NCBI GenBank assembly: GCA_022376515.1
Contig: WTXI01000053.1
Location: 124,001-188,000, forward strand
Direction: 5' to 3'
Source: Lactifluus volemus
Taxonomy: Eukaryota > Basidiomycota > Agaricomycetes > Russulales > Russulaceae
DNA: 64,000 nt
The notes beneath the pieces are model-generated. The model was not told the DNA's origin. It ran no database searches and saw only the letters and a list, made by a program, of their open reading frames with translations. Below are positions 42,843 to 55,124 of the stretch, piece after piece. The number at the start of each line of letters is the position of its first letter. Positions within the stretch are counted from its first letter, which is position 1. A program made the translations under genes and the position numbers.

Positions 42843-44453
42843 CTAAGTACCTGCGTTGTTTAAGATGACCGGATCGATGACCTCTAACACCTTCTCAACG
42901 AACTGCCCGCGTGGCCCTCCATGAACATCGTGCACGGTGCCGAGCGCCGTCGCTATATTGTCGATGTGCGGACCAGTCTTCCCTCCAAATATTTTGCGCA
43001 GCAGCGCCAAAAGCGCGTCCGTGAACAGGCTTGGACAGGCAAAATCGGAATCGAGAGCGATGTCAATTTCGGGAAGTCGCATTGTGAGGTTGCGGACAAC
43101 ATTGAGGATGACTTTCTGCGTCCCGAGTGAGTGTCTACACTTCTCCCAGTCGGAAGTGATAAGTTTGAAAGTGTCAAGGTACAGGCCATACTGAGATTCG
43201 TCCAATGGAGGAGATGCGGGTAGTACTTTCTCAAGGGTTATGAAGAAAAGTTCAACAACAAGGCCAAATCCACCACCAACCCGCAAGTCTTGTAAACGAG
43301 CCAGTTGAGTTTCCATCATGTGTTCGCGGTTAGACCAGTCCCCGACCTTTGCCAGCACTTTCAGGTTATCGAGCGTCTCCTGGTGTTCTTCAACGTTCTT
43401 TCCTTGCATTATATCGCGCAATCTGGGGCCAATGGAACATAAACCTTGAAGTTGCCGCCGCGGGAATACTGGTAGTAGTTCGACGGGGGCTGTGAGGAAG
43501 TGGAGAGTTTCGCGAAAAGTAGAGGATTCGAAGTCTCGAAGAGTATCGAATTGGACACCGGGTAATTGATAAATTAATCTTTCTGTGGCGTCATGGGTCT
43601 TCCGCCAGGAGTCGGCGATATACATGTCGAGAGGTTTCATGTCATCAGCTCCATCATTGATTTGTTCCAGTTCAGAGATCTCCCGATCACGGTTATTTAG
43701 CTTGTTCACCGCTTGCGATGTTGTCAACTCCAGTCCATCGAAGAGTGACAAACATAGCGCCCTCGAACACTCCCACATCTGCTTGAAAGTTTGGTCGATT
43801 ATCACTGCGGCCTGGAGAGCCCGATCGTCGAGTGTCTCGTTATCGACGGCCGCTTCGGGCCATAGAAATTTTGCAAAGCCTATAAGAGCGTTCCTCGCAG
43901 AATGCTGAACAGAGGGGTTGCACAGCGCCTGTCGAATGGCCATGATAGAAAGGCATGTCCAGTGTAAATCGAACGATTGGTCCAATCTTCCCGGCGAAAG
44001 TTCGTGGATCCTTTCGGCAGCGCCTATCCATCTAAGCGCTCTATTGGTGTTTCCAAACCAACATAAATCGGCATTTCCACGGAATACAAGCTCGGTGATA
44101 GCCTTGACACATGCACGTGTCCGTTTTCGGCATAGTTCGTCACTTGCCAAGTGGCCACGGTAAGTGCATGTCTCGACCAACTGACCAACACGCCTGCTGA
44201 GCTCCCGTATACCTTCATTTCGTGGAGGAGGCGTGAGGCTAGAATGTGAGTGGTTGAAAGGAGGGGGGATCAAGTGGGACATGTTTGTGACAGTGGCCGA
44301 ATTATTGGCTCTCCAGAATCTGAATAAGCGCAAGATGGGTCCAAACGGGTTGCGACCGGTGCTGACGCGCTGTGAGGTAGGGAAAGGGTGGTGAAGTGGA
44401 AGGAATGGTGACATCCGGCATGATGATAGATATTTGCTTCGAAATTTGTGCAA
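42843..44453 (-). CDS. Uncharacterised fungal protein, 536 aa
   Basis: This is a single open frame of 536 codons. After a basic, low-complexity N-terminus (residues 1-85), the body is predicted by eye to be mostly helical. It includes IRELSRRVGQLVETCTYRGH, LHWTCLSIMAIRQAL, WPEAAVDNETLDDRALQAAV, VGDWSNREHMMETQLARLQD and GFGLVVELFFITLEKVLP. The composition and lack of introns suggest a real gene of a type seen in expanded mushroom families, but I do not recognise a domain. An internal methionine (MSHLIPPPFNHSHSS, residue 58) could be the true start. There are no membrane segments or signal peptide. Confidence 0.65.
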   Translation of the reverse strand: MHKFRSKYLSSCRMSPFLPLHHPFPTSQRVSTGRNPFGPILRLFRFWRANNSATVTNMSHLIPPPFNHSHSSLTPPPRNEGIRELSRRVGQLVETCTYRGHLASDELCRKRTRACVKAITELVFRGNADLCWFGNTNRALRWIGAAERIHELSPGRLDQSFDLHWTCLSIMAIRQALCNPSVQHSARNALIGFAKFLWPEAAVDNETLDDRALQAAVIIDQTFKQMWECSRALCLSLFDGLELTTSQAVNKLNNRDREISELEQINDGADDMKPLDMYIADSWRKTHDATERLIYQLPGVQFDTLRDFESSTFRETLHFLTAPVELLPVFPRRQLQGLCSIGPRLRDIMQGKNVEEHQETLDNLKVLAKVGDWSNREHMMETQLARLQDLRVGGGFGLVVELFFITLEKVLPASPPLDESQYGLYLDTFKLITSDWEKCRHSLGTQKVILNVVRNLTMRLPEIDIALDSDFACPSLFTDALLALLRKIFGGKTGPHIDNIATALGTVHDVHGGPRGQFVEKVLEVIDPVILNNAGT

Positions 44454-46370
44454 GTATTGCGACGTTTGTGTTGCATATAGTACGCTGTTTGTTGGCCGGG
44501 GTTTGGCCGTGGGTTCTGGACGCTATTTACGATGAACGCAGTGAGGGCAATAGAAAATAAACCGGCCTATGGGATGAAGATGAATGAGCATGTTTGAATA
44601 ATATGAAATATGAACTGACGAATATGAGAACGCTATCCATATCCGTCTTTAATGTTTGGGAACGAGATTCGTGATGAATTTTAGCCTCCTTCCCATAAAG
44701 AGTCCAAAGTGCGTTGGCGCCGTCGTCAAAGTCCCTTAACATGCCCAGCACCGGGGATTCTTCGAGCGGAACTGACTCGGGACTGACCTCTCCAGACGCA
44801 CCCGTCGTAGATAGATTGTCAGGTGCTATGACTCACGCTAGCTCGGATCATGGAAATCCCTAGTAGCGAGGAATATACTCACAGGGATGACGTGCATCTA
44901 TTTGCACCTGGGTATTCATCTCAACTGGCGTCGATGCGCGATGAGTGTGAGAAACCTCTGACTGGTCGCTCATTCATTGGTCGTTGCTTCCTTCGCCCTG
45001 GACCACAAAACGTGTCAGACTATTGGAATTTGTTTGGTAGAGGATTGCCAGTGCACGAGGCCACCGTGACGATGAGACTCACCTACAACCCGCGATGTAG
45101 CTGCCGGAGCTTCGGAATCAATCTCTCCTTGACTGGGCTCATTCCCAAGTTCTGGATGGGCTACGTTCGTTTCTTGCGTTTGGTACCTCTAGCATGGTCT
45201 TTCAGTGAGAGAGGAGAGTGCGAATGGACAGAAGACGATACCTCGAGCTAGAGGGGTGGCCTCTAGGTCGAGGCTGAGGCCAAGATGAGTCATGGCTATT
45301 CAGAGACTTGCAACTGCCAGTGTTTGTGTCCTGCTGCCGATCGTTCGTCACAGTGCCGTGGCGACAACAACAAATGGCATGCAGCCTGAGACCCGGACTT
45401 CCTCCCCAACACTGCCATACTTGACGAAAATTTTGGGATGTCACACGCCATCACCCAAACTGACGAAACCATAACTTATTCAGACAGATGGTCATATGTC
45501 CCATGGGTGACGGATTGAATTGAAATGGTACAGGACTTCATTGGTTTATGAATCTCAAGATATAGATTCTATTACTACTGATGGCGCGGTCATGGCTTTC
45601 TATACAGTAAATACTATGCAGTAACATGTAAGTATATCGATGTATGCGCGAATTCATTGTAACCAAACCCAATGATTGTTCGCTGTCGTTTTCCTGTGCA
45701 TTATTGCTCCCCCTGAGAGAACTCGGACGTGCCGTGCGCAGCAGCGGCCCTCACAGCGCAAGTGAACTGTCGTCGTCCGGACTCGGCATTGTTATCAGGG
45801 CTGGGGTGAGGGTAAGTGGTTGTTGAGATGCGAGGGAACATTCCCGGGCAGTGCGGACAGTAATACGGACCGGATCTAACCGGTCCAAGCGTAGATATTC
45901 GTAGATAATTCATTTGATACATTCCTTAGCATTCATTGTGCACGCTCCCTATTCTCTCAGAAAGGACTATTATATTATTGTCTTTATTATAGATCTACTG
46001 TACAAGGCCATAGGCCAATGCACACTCCTTCTACATATTTAAAGGACATTTCCCAGGTGTTATCACTTCAGTCTCTTACACATCGACTGAACGCTATCTA
46101 ATCTAGTGTTATCTAATCTACCTCAGCCGCTGCATTTCATCAGTGGTACGGGCGCTGCAAACAAAAACGGACAATGATATAGTTGTCGAGGAGGGAAGGC
46201 TGTCGTTCGGTCGAGTATATCAGGTCTGTTGTTAAAATTCAATATTCAATATAAACATTTGTTCTTGACAAATCGTAATCGCGTTTAACATGAATAACAT
46301 CCTGTTCAGACAAGTTTTCAATTCTTCATACAATTTGAGGATCTCTACATACTAAAAGCACTGAAAATCA
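44454..46370. other. Intergenic, no gene recognised
   Basis: A plus-strand ORF at 44850-45251 (133 codons) has no motif and no conserved neighbour. AT-rich sequence follows from 45930 to 46380. Confidence 0.35.
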
Positions 46371-48045
46371 TAATTCAATGTATTCCATTGCGAGTGATCT
46401 GCTAATCAAATCAAGGGGATGGTAGATGCCTCACTGAGCCACGTAATGGTGTCGCTATTCATCATGCCCTGGAAAGTCAATAACCACCGCTGACACGTAT
46501 CATCCTTGCTTTTGGGCATCAACTTAGCCTAGAAATGTGATCAGACTACTAACGCATAGTATGTCTGGATCTAGCGAGCTTACGATCTTCCAAGATGAGC
46601 CGCTGTCAACACTTGTAATGACCAACTGAGTGTTATTCGCTAGGCAGATGCTATAACATGAGTGAAATAGTCAGCAGAACAGAAACTGAGAATAGATGGT
46701 TTATGATTGACACACAAGAAACTGCCCGCATCATAGCGTTCCAATACCCATTGTGTGCGATATGGTGGAGCAGCTGATGTACTTATCCCACCCGATGCCG
46801 AGTAGGACGTCGCCATGACATAAACCTTCTCACAACTCATAGTAAATCTATTCCCCGTCGTATATCTGATGCCAAACTACAGCAAGTCGTCAAAGAGAAA
46901 TCTGACTGGAGAGTGGCCACTTACTTGAGTACCGTTTGCTCTGTCAGTGACCGCAAAGATGGGGTCACCATACTTGCATAGAAATTCGCCATTGGAATTT
47001 TGAATTACCCATATAAAATTGTTTGGAAGCTCAGGAAAGACAGTCGGTTGAACGGCTGGTGGCTTCTCTTCATAAGCTGGCGGAGGTTGGGTTGACTTTG
47101 TTCCATCAGAAGTACCAGTGTCTGGCACAGGAATCACCCTCCACATTCGGTTCTTGGAATCCTAAGAATGCAAGTAAATACCTCAGAGCGGCTAGGAAGA
47201 AGCACAACATACAGGGACATTGTTGGAAGCCTTCACTTCAATCCAGCCCGCCTGTGAAAAACTTCAGCACTAGAGGAACAAATATCGGGATTCGCACCTT
47301 TTCATAGCGCGCACCTTTTCATAGCGATTCACTACAAGGAAAACATCCATTTTGGCTCTGCCAGCTCCCGTGGAATAGGAAATGCTTCATATATAAATGA
47401 GTTCGAAACGTATAAATGCCAGCATGGTTATCTCACGCAAATAGGCCTTTCTCCTTCGCTCCAATAACTCGCCAGGATTTCAGATCGTTCTCAAAATCCT
47501 CGTCATCATTATCGATATCATTGTTGTCGCTACCGTCATCGTCGTCGCTCTCATCGATATCCCGAGTGAGCGCTACCATCAGCTTGTCATCCGGGTTCGA
47601 ATTGGTGGTCAGGTATCGTGGATAATTGGAATCCTGCGTAGCCACATTCACTATCCGATGAGTGCGGTGATCTTCATCGTAATCTACAAATTTCCACTGA
47701 GATAAATGATTGATTCGAGATCAATACATCTATTATTTCATGCGGCTATGATAAGCATACCTGTTGCTGGAGGGGGTCATCGGCTTTCAGTGAACGCATC
47801 GTGACATACTTCTGGTCGATGTCGCGCAAACAGAGGTAATCACTCGTATCTGCGCTTTGTATGTAGTAGGGAATGCCAGCGAGAGGGAAAACCATGGGTA
47901 GTAGAAGACGGGTGATCGATAAGCGCTTGGTGTGAACCTTTTTATCATAACCATGAGGCCGACCTTTGCGGTACTAGTCACGGTATTGCATGAATCTCCG
48001 ACAGCGTATTTGACAGTGATAAGCATCAACGCGATAAACGCTCAG
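46371..48045 (-). repeat. Segmental duplication, copy 2 (contains beta-trefoil gene 2)
   Basis: Counterpart of 39860-41525. Identity runs through introns and about 140 bp of promoter. Small indels distinguish the copies, including a duplicated CGCACCTTTTCATAGC at about 47295-47325. Confidence 0.85.
46406..47895 (-). CDS. Beta-trefoil-like (ricin-B-lectin-like) protein, copy 2
   Basis: Same exon plan as copy 1. The start MVFPLAGIPYYIQSADTSDY is followed by WKFVDYDEDHRTHRIVNVAT, SWRVIGAKEKGLFA, KMDVFLVVNRHE, NRMWRVIPVPDTGTSDGTKS and FGIRYTTGNRFTMSCEKVYV. Later blocks are RTQWVLERYDAGSFLCVN, ILTNNTQLVITSVDSGSSWK and QRWLLTFQGMMNSD, ending WLSEASTIPLI. The (Q/S/N)xW spacing again fits a beta-trefoil fold. 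The acidic tract is longer (ESDDDDGSDNNDIDNDDED). The stretch DSGSSWKI, where copy 1 has LRCLPSWYS, probably keeps the ancestral motif, so copy 1 may be the diverged one. The exon before ILTNN requires the acceptor CCTAG, because the nearer TATAG leads to a stop. Confidence 0.6.
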
Positions 48046-50152
48046 CACATCAGCACCTTCCTTTTCCGGCAACCACCACCACGCATTGATGCCCTTCAGG
48101 CCCCGGTGATTGACTTTGCAGCGTCGGTTGGCTCGGACCACGCGGGACTCAGCACACCTTACCAACACATTCTTGACTCAGCGATCAACCCCCCTCAGCT
48201 GACGCGGTTTGTTATCTCAGACGAATCCAGAGACCTATGGACTCGCCGCTTTCCGGAAGCTACCCTTCATCATCTGGAGATGCGACGGACCCTGCTGGCC
48301 AGCGTTGTCCTCCATCCCTCTGACGTGGTTTTGGTGTCTCAAGGGCAAAGAAGGGTACCACATGTATCTTTTGGATTTCTGTGACAAGTGATACTCTCAC
48401 CTACCGCTTCATCTCTTCTTCCAGATGGTAATGAGTGTGTGGCTCCGTCCCTCCTGCGTTCGAGAAAAAACTACTGCCTCTTAAAGATGAACGCCATGAC
48501 CCAAGGGGCTCGCACCAGATTCTGCCAAGTCCATGCTGGTGTCAGACTCGCGTACTACTATAAGATCTTCTCTCTGACTCGTACTTACCGTCCGGGTCCA
48601 TCTTGACGCCTTTTTCGGCTTTGAGTGTACAAACCGCGTAGACGGAAGGGGACGAGGGTGCGTGAGCCCTGTGAACTCTCAGTAGTACCTGAAGATAATG
48701 TGGGCCCCTTGATCAGTCACGTTCGGCTCCCCGATGAGACCACCACTGGCTCCACGTGCATTGACTATCTCCCTGATACGCTCATCGAGCCTACTCTTGG
48801 CGTTGTGACGGAGATGGTAGGCAAGAATGGCAGTAAGAGTTTTCAAAATAGTTAATAATCAAATGATAATCCGTTTTCTGCACAGCTCGTCCCATGATTC
48901 CAGTTAGCCTAGTATATCCAGTGTGTCGACTACGAGATGAATCGAGTGAGAAATAGTAGAGTGATAGGAATCGATAGAGGGAACTTCGAAACGCCGTACT
49001 GAACTTCGGAGAGCGCTTTGAGGCTGAGACGAGATTTAGATCACGCGAGAGCTGACAGAGAGAAAACACTGAGCCGCTGATACTGATTAGAGGAGGGAAG
49101 TCTAACGGTTTCGAGGTTCTCTGGGCAGTACTGCGCCAGCTGCGAGCCGGCCATCGCAGTGGAGAAAAAATGCTTTTATTGAATTGTTAAACGAAGTTTA
49201 CGCAAGTCCTTGTGACTTGTGAAACTACCGTAGTACGACCGTTGCACGCCGATGCTCCGTCCTCGAAAATTTGGCGATCCTCCGAGCCTCACTGCAGGCC
49301 ACACGATCGAAAGGAAAGGTGCTAAATCGAGGTCAATGTAGCTCGGAAGATTCAAGTTGTTCACTATTCATCCCCTGGTCAAGTGTGTCCGAGTCTTCAA
49401 GTCGCTGTGAGATCCGATGATCGAACAGTCGATCCGCGAGTGCAAAGTCAAGTTGCTCCCTAGTTCCGCAGGTGTTCGAGTTTGACAAGTCGAATGGGCG
49501 ATCTTCAAAAGCATCATCATAATCTTCATCTGTCTCTCGTTTAAAGATGGACTCCAGTATTCACTGACAAGATTAAGGGTACTCGAAAGTGTGGGGTTGC
49601 GGGGGCGTGGAAGAGTAATTAGTAGACCGACATGAATAGATTCACTTGCTAATTTGTTGGTAAGAAGCTTGATGGCACCACGAAAGGGTAATTGCCTACT
49701 CAAAACTCGAGGGCCGCATGTAAGACCCTGGTTGTACGATGGCAGCTGTTGCCGGACGAGGCTATCCATGATCATGGGGTTGATGCCCGACGGGGTCATA
49801 TTAGAAAACTGTCCAACCAGTCATAGGCATAGGCCTAATGAATTCGGTCTGGAATCTGTAAAACTCGTCCCCTTTCAGGGTTCCGTATTGCCAAAACCCT
49901 GAATAGCTATCGATGCGAACGAGGTTGCGAAGTGATCAATGAAACATGATGGACGTACCAGCGATAACACCACCATAAATGGCCTACGTTGTGTCTCTGC
50001 AGCCGACCTGAGATAACGTCCATCTTGCTGGAAGAGCGGGAAGACATTGGGGGGTGGGGCAAATAGGGGATGTGACATTTTCAGTTGATATTTCATTGGG
50101 TTGGGGTAAAGTGAGAATATAGATGCATAAGACAGGAAAAATAAATTGCATT
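48046..50152. other. Gene-relic region
   Basis: Coding-like fragments without a joinable gene. Examples are plus-strand PPPRIDALQAPVIDFAASVG and PYQHILDSAINPPQLTRFVI (48075-48220), then YLPDTLIEPTLGVVTEMVG (48765-48830). A pyrimidine/purine-rich stretch at 48890-49170 resembles the LTR-like repeats in composition. No function could be assigned. Confidence 0.35.
49370..49930 (-). pseudogene. Decayed gene or repeat copy with SGFWQYGTL peptide
   Basis: Minus-strand blocks in order are SGFWQYGTLKGDEFYRFQTE (49850-49930), VRQQLPSYNQGLTCGPRVLS, RQLPFRGAIKLLTNKLASES, VGLLITLPRPRNPTLSSTL, then LESIFKRETDEDYDDAFED and DLSNSNTCGTREQLDFALAD. Stops and frame changes separate them. Parts recur at 42.4 kb and 21.9 kb, showing one multicopy family that is now broken in all three places. 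Confidence 0.5.
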
Positions 50153-51180
50153 CTACACAACCAGTTCACCCTCAACAGCGCCAGGTTCAAGACCGAGACG
50201 TTCTAACAGGCTTTCGTACCGGTCTCGACTAGTGCGCTTCAAGTACTTCAGCAGCTTCGCCCGCTGGTGAATCAGACGGCGTAAGCTCCTCCGGTTCGCG
50301 ACATCGCGTTTGAATTCGTTCAGGTGGTTCCACAGTTTGCGTATTTGAAGTGTCAGGAGAGCGGCTAGTGAAATGAGGAAGAGGGGGGAGAACAGGGAAA
50401 AAAATAAAATCCAAAAGCATTGCCGGAAAATGACAGGTTAGTCTCTTTGCCCCATAGGAGGAACAGAAAAGGGAAAGAAACGCACCTTGTACCTCCGTCC
50501 TTCCGGTATCGTTCGGTTTTCCAGGTTCGGAGAAGGCGGCGATCACCCTCCGTCGGTTCTCGAACGCGATCCCGGCCGCATTGGCGTTCCGCAAGTCGAC
50601 GACTTTCGCGACCGCGTTCGCCTGCGCTACGCCCGCAGCGAGCTCCGTTTCATGATGTGCAGCCATCTCCTCCACAGCCACGTTCCGCATTGCGTTCATA
50701 TCCAGGCGCGTGCTCATGTCCGCCGAGAGCAGGGGAAGGTGCTCGAACAGCATCCGCTGCTCTCGCTCACGGATGCCGAATGCGAGTGAAGGAGGCACCT
50801 GGACGTCTGCTTCTGCGACAGATAGATGCACTGTCTTCGGCGGCGCGGAGGGTACGAGCTCTTCAGGACGCACGAGCACACTCGCCAGATCGCATGAGGT
50901 CCACTTGGTGTCGTCGCCCGCGATGTTGCCCAGAACCACATGTGGTCGCACAGAGGCGGCCTTTTTTTGTAACTCTTCACGCTTCGCGAGGTTTTTTTGC
51001 TTCGTTAGACGCGCCTGTCGTTTACGCGCAGACTCGGCACGCAGGACAGCTGAGGTGTGGAGCGCTGAGTGCGACGACGATGTGATTGTAGTTGACAACC
51101 TTGTGCCTGAATTGCACTGAATAATGAGAAGAACAATGAAGTCTTCGATACACACCTTGTACAATAAAGGATCGCAGCAT
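50153..51180 (-). CDS. Mitochondrial small-subunit ribosomal protein uS15m
   Basis: The C-terminal exon carries the S15 fold: TLQIRKLWNHLNEFKRDVAN, RRSLRRLIHQRAKLLKYLK and RTSRDRYESLLERLGLEPG, ending EGELVV. Bacterial S15 binds small-subunit rRNA, and this protein should do so in the mitochondrial ribosome. Starting at ATG 51180, the protein begins MLRSFIVQG and, after an intron (gtgtat...attcag), CNSGTRLSTTITSSSHSAL. This Ser/Thr/Arg-rich leader lacks acidic residues, as expected of a mitochondrial import signal. A long central region (VRPEELVPSAPP, LSADMSTRLDMNAMR) is typical of fungal versions. A second intron (gtgcgt...cactag) precedes the S15 core. A longer reading from ATG 51260, ignoring the first intron, is open but lacks a targeting leader, so I did not choose it. 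Confidence 0.88.
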
Positions 51181-54100
51181 TTCTTCCCCAAGACACCTAC
51201 GGGCCCGTGGTTGGCAAAATTCGGAACCCGTGAGAATCCTCGGTAGCCGATTTGGCTCATAAAGCGCGCCAGTTTAAAAAAACTCTTTACTAGAGATTTA
51301 TGCCACGCTGCTCGATGTCAGACCTCCTCCACCATCGTTGACAGTGCCAGTGACTCTCTCGGGTCTCTGTGATCTCGAGAAGAACCCAGGCTAGGAAGTG
51401 TCGTGTCGACACCCCCTCGAGGACACGGCATGTCGACATATTCCATGGAACATATTTTTTTTCGTGTCTATCTACTAGTGTACTGACTGAGGCGCAATAA
51501 TAGTCCCATTTCCAAGCTTTCCCATCACGTTGGCTGAAGTGTATACCCACAGCTCTCATAGAACATATGGATGGAGATGAACTAGAAAGTCGGGCACGGC
51601 CAAAACACCCAAATCAACCAGACTCGGGTCCGAGGGGTCACACCGGCCATAGGGGTCATGCCAGTTACGTTGAACCATCACTTTCATGTACAAACGGACA
51701 ATCTTAAATGATTCATCAAGCTACCGACATCTTATAGTTGTGGGCAATACGCTGGACAGCAGTCATCACCTTTTGGGTATTGAGTGCCTCGGACTCGTCT
51801 GCAAGTGCATCATGCGTTGCACTTGCCCAAATGAATGAAGTAATGTGCCCGACGGGGAGATGAGGACTGCTTGATCTATAGTGGGGAGACGGACTATGAG
51901 GCCGCCCATGCATATCATCTCTGCTAAACACGAAACATTTCGTCATCGTTCAGTCTTCACGTCAACATCGCCTGGTATGGTGGACGGCTAGCAGTCAAGG
52001 CTACAACCTCTTGCCTGCTGTTATTCTTGCATATTAGCTTGAGCATCTTGACCAACCTGCTGGGCCTCCCGACGTTAGGCGATACTATGTATCAGCGCAC
52101 TATCCCAGTCTTCTGATGACCCCAAGACTCTTGTCTTGGAATGCGTAAGGTGCCCATCGGCCTAAGACAATATACCGTATATATTCTAGAAATTGCGCAA
52201 GATGCAGCAATGGTTCACAAAAGCATAAGGGATGAATTTTGCTAGAGGCACTCCTTCCGAGTCCTGACTGAAATGCACGATTAAATAGCTCAAAAATATA
52301 CCACATTGGCACTCAGGATTTTGTACCGCCTGAGTAACGGGACGGGACAACAGCTCGGGCATGAAAAGGGAGTTCGACCAAGAAGGTTTGAGTAAACCCA
52401 CATATTTATTCGCCCGGCCATCACTGTTGGCTGTGTAGACAAATTTTGATCATTGACAAAGTACGTGCCTAGGATAGAGGGTATGGTGATCAAATAGTTG
52501 CAAGCCCGAAAGCATGTCACGACCAAGACGAAAGTCTGCACGCGCAAGGGACCAGGCCCTATTGGTATCACAACGAAGGATTCTGCACGCATGCCCCCAG
52601 AAGAGTACGGCTTGTACGGGACTCTCTTCATGGAGCGTCAACTGGGGGTGCTCACAGCAGCCTCAGAGCTGGCTTACGCGAGGTCTTGAGAAATTGAGAG
52701 GGGTCCAAGTTCTGCAGCGATCCAAACATTTGAGTCAGGAGTGAACGTAGAGGTGAGCGGCGGAATACTATAATACGAGCACTGGCACTCCCTAACGATC
52801 CCGCTTAACTCTGCCTCACCACTAGATGGGACACGACTAGAGCTCGTCAGCAGAGACTAGGAAACGCATCTATAGGTCCCAAGTGAGGTAATGGTCCAGG
52901 GTTGGATGCTCCGACCCCGATGCGTGCCATTTCAAGGTTGCTGGTTATTTGTGTCTCGCATTATAGAGATGGGTGTTGTTCGACTCATCAGAGTCACGAC
53001 CTTCGGGTGTGCTCGGGTTGATCATTCAACGTCGGGTGGGTGCGTAGTATATGGGCTGTGACAGATTAAGCTACAACCTCCAGAAGTCCCCCAGCCTCCT
53101 CTCAGCTGATCATGGCGAAGTTCATCCAGCCAAAGTCAACGACGCCCACGCGAAATTGTTTTTTTCTTATGACGCCAGACACCTGAATTGGGCAAAGGGA
53201 GGGAAGCAAGAAAACGACTTATCGGAACAACGGGAAGGATGATGTCAGTTTCTTTACGTCACCAGAAATTCAACAGTTTTTATGGGTTTTCTCTCACCCA
53301 AGAGTCGGCTGTCACCCTGAAATAAGATAAGAAGTCGGGGACGAAGAGAGGGCCTAGCCAGACCCACGGACACGCCGCACACGGGTCAGCTGAGTGCTGA
53401 ATTCCACGGAAGCAAGCAAAAGAAGGAGACGCCACTATCGTCATACGATCACAGAGAGCACAACTCGATTGCGCAAAACGAGAAAGGGTGATGGCTCGGC
53501 TCACCGGGAATTAAAACGGCATGGATGCGCATGATATTAGTAGGGGGATGCGCCCACCAAACGATGACTGATCGCATGGGGTGCACAGGGGACGACCTCC
53601 CCTTCCCCCTTCGAAATTAAACTAGATCGAGAGGCAGCGCTGGTGCTAACCTTTTGCGACGAACCAAGATTGGTGACGGAGGGTAGGTCGTGTGGAACGT
53701 GGCGGTAAGGTGGGCTATCCCGTCGGATCGACGCCCGCCGTTCATCTCGGGTTTCTCGCACTCAATCATCCGTGTCGCCAGATGCTCGGTCCGCAAGCTT
53801 ATCTAGCTATCTTACCATGCGGCGGAGAACATGCACATGAAAAGACATGGGCGTCTGAGGTCATCAGATGAAATTCATGCCTCCTCAGGACATGTTCTGA
53901 TGGGTTGACGGAAATGGGTGAAGTCCCACGGCACGGTGTGATAGCAATCGCGTGCACGTGATCACTCGTGAAGCGCGATCGCTGCGATGTGCTTGACACC
54001 TTTACGCAGGTTAGGAAGCGTCGCGGCTGATCGACAGCATGGTCTCGCGCTGCACCATAACAGGACCATATCGGTGGTCGAATGATGGTTTTTTTATCAT

Positions 54101-55124
54101 AGTAGATATATTTACACCACACCGAATCGGTGCATGAAATAACCTGAAGTAGCTGCGCAAAGAAATGCCGAATCAACTTTGGTGTTACTCACGGACAATT
54201 GGCTGCGCATGTGAGCTACTAGCCAACTTTGCGCCTTCCTCCCTGTAAAGATAACCGGACACGATTGGCGATGCCAGGTGATTGGATAGAAAGAGCTACT
54301 CGAGGTTTGAGTCCGAGACGGCATGCGCCCCAATGGGCGCAAACAATCAGGTACCATATCTAACAGGAGGTGCCAAAGTTTTACTGACAACCTACCCAAT
54401 GAGTGAATAAGCCATTCGACATGAGAGCCAGGGGCAAGATTGATTTCGTAGAGCAGAGCAGGAGCCCACTCGGGAAAGATCGCTCGATACGAGGACGGAG
54501 CTTGCATGATCCGCGGACTGATTCTCCGAGCTTGCAGATACCAGTGGAACAACATCGCGAAATACTTCAAGCGCAGGTCTTGTGTACGAGAAGTAGTCTT
54601 GACCGGTCGGGAGATAAAATTATGAGGATTGGCCCAATTGGACAAGAACTCGATGACTAAGCTTGAAATTTCTATGAGTCAAACTCCACAGGAGATGAGA
54701 AGCAGCTGGAGTCTGGATGCTGGGGTGAGCTAAGAGGTGTGTTTCCGAAGAAAAACGAGGGATGTCTGTTACGGCAGCAGTGCCCCAGTTGTAGTTGCAT
54801 ACAGTAGACCAGCAACCTGTCTCAACTCAAAAAAACCTGGAGGAAACGTCGTTTTAAGCAACCGCCAGGACGAGGGTGCAAGTTAAATCTCACCGTGAAA
54901 TGTAATTTTATTACTGTAAAAAAAAGGTTACAAAGTTTTTACGTGCGGAGCGGAGACACCGGATGTTGTACTGGAGAGAGGTTGAGACCAGAGTTGATCC
55001 GCCCGGCTTGCACCTTATAAAGACAACCGATGCCAATGCTCGCCCAGTCCTGACTTTCAGGACACTCACCACTTGTGAAAAACGAGAAAACAAGTTCGAC
55101 CTCTATAACCAACTGATATCTATC
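51181..55124. other. Long gene-poor interval
   Basis: ORFs of up to 177 codons exist (54112-54645 minus, with WANPHNFISRPVK and SSYRAIFPEWAPALLYEI). They lack motifs, neighbours or splice support. I recognise no repeat family and no RNA gene here. Confidence 0.35.

Noticed and set aside
50229..51260. Longer uS15m reading from ATG 51260
   Set aside because: It reads through a good intron and lacks a mitochondrial targeting leader, whereas the start at 51180 gives one.
54112..54645. 177-codon minus-strand ORF as a gene
   Set aside because: No motif, no plausible neighbours or splice support, and it overlaps other ORFs of similar length; not enough to call a gene.
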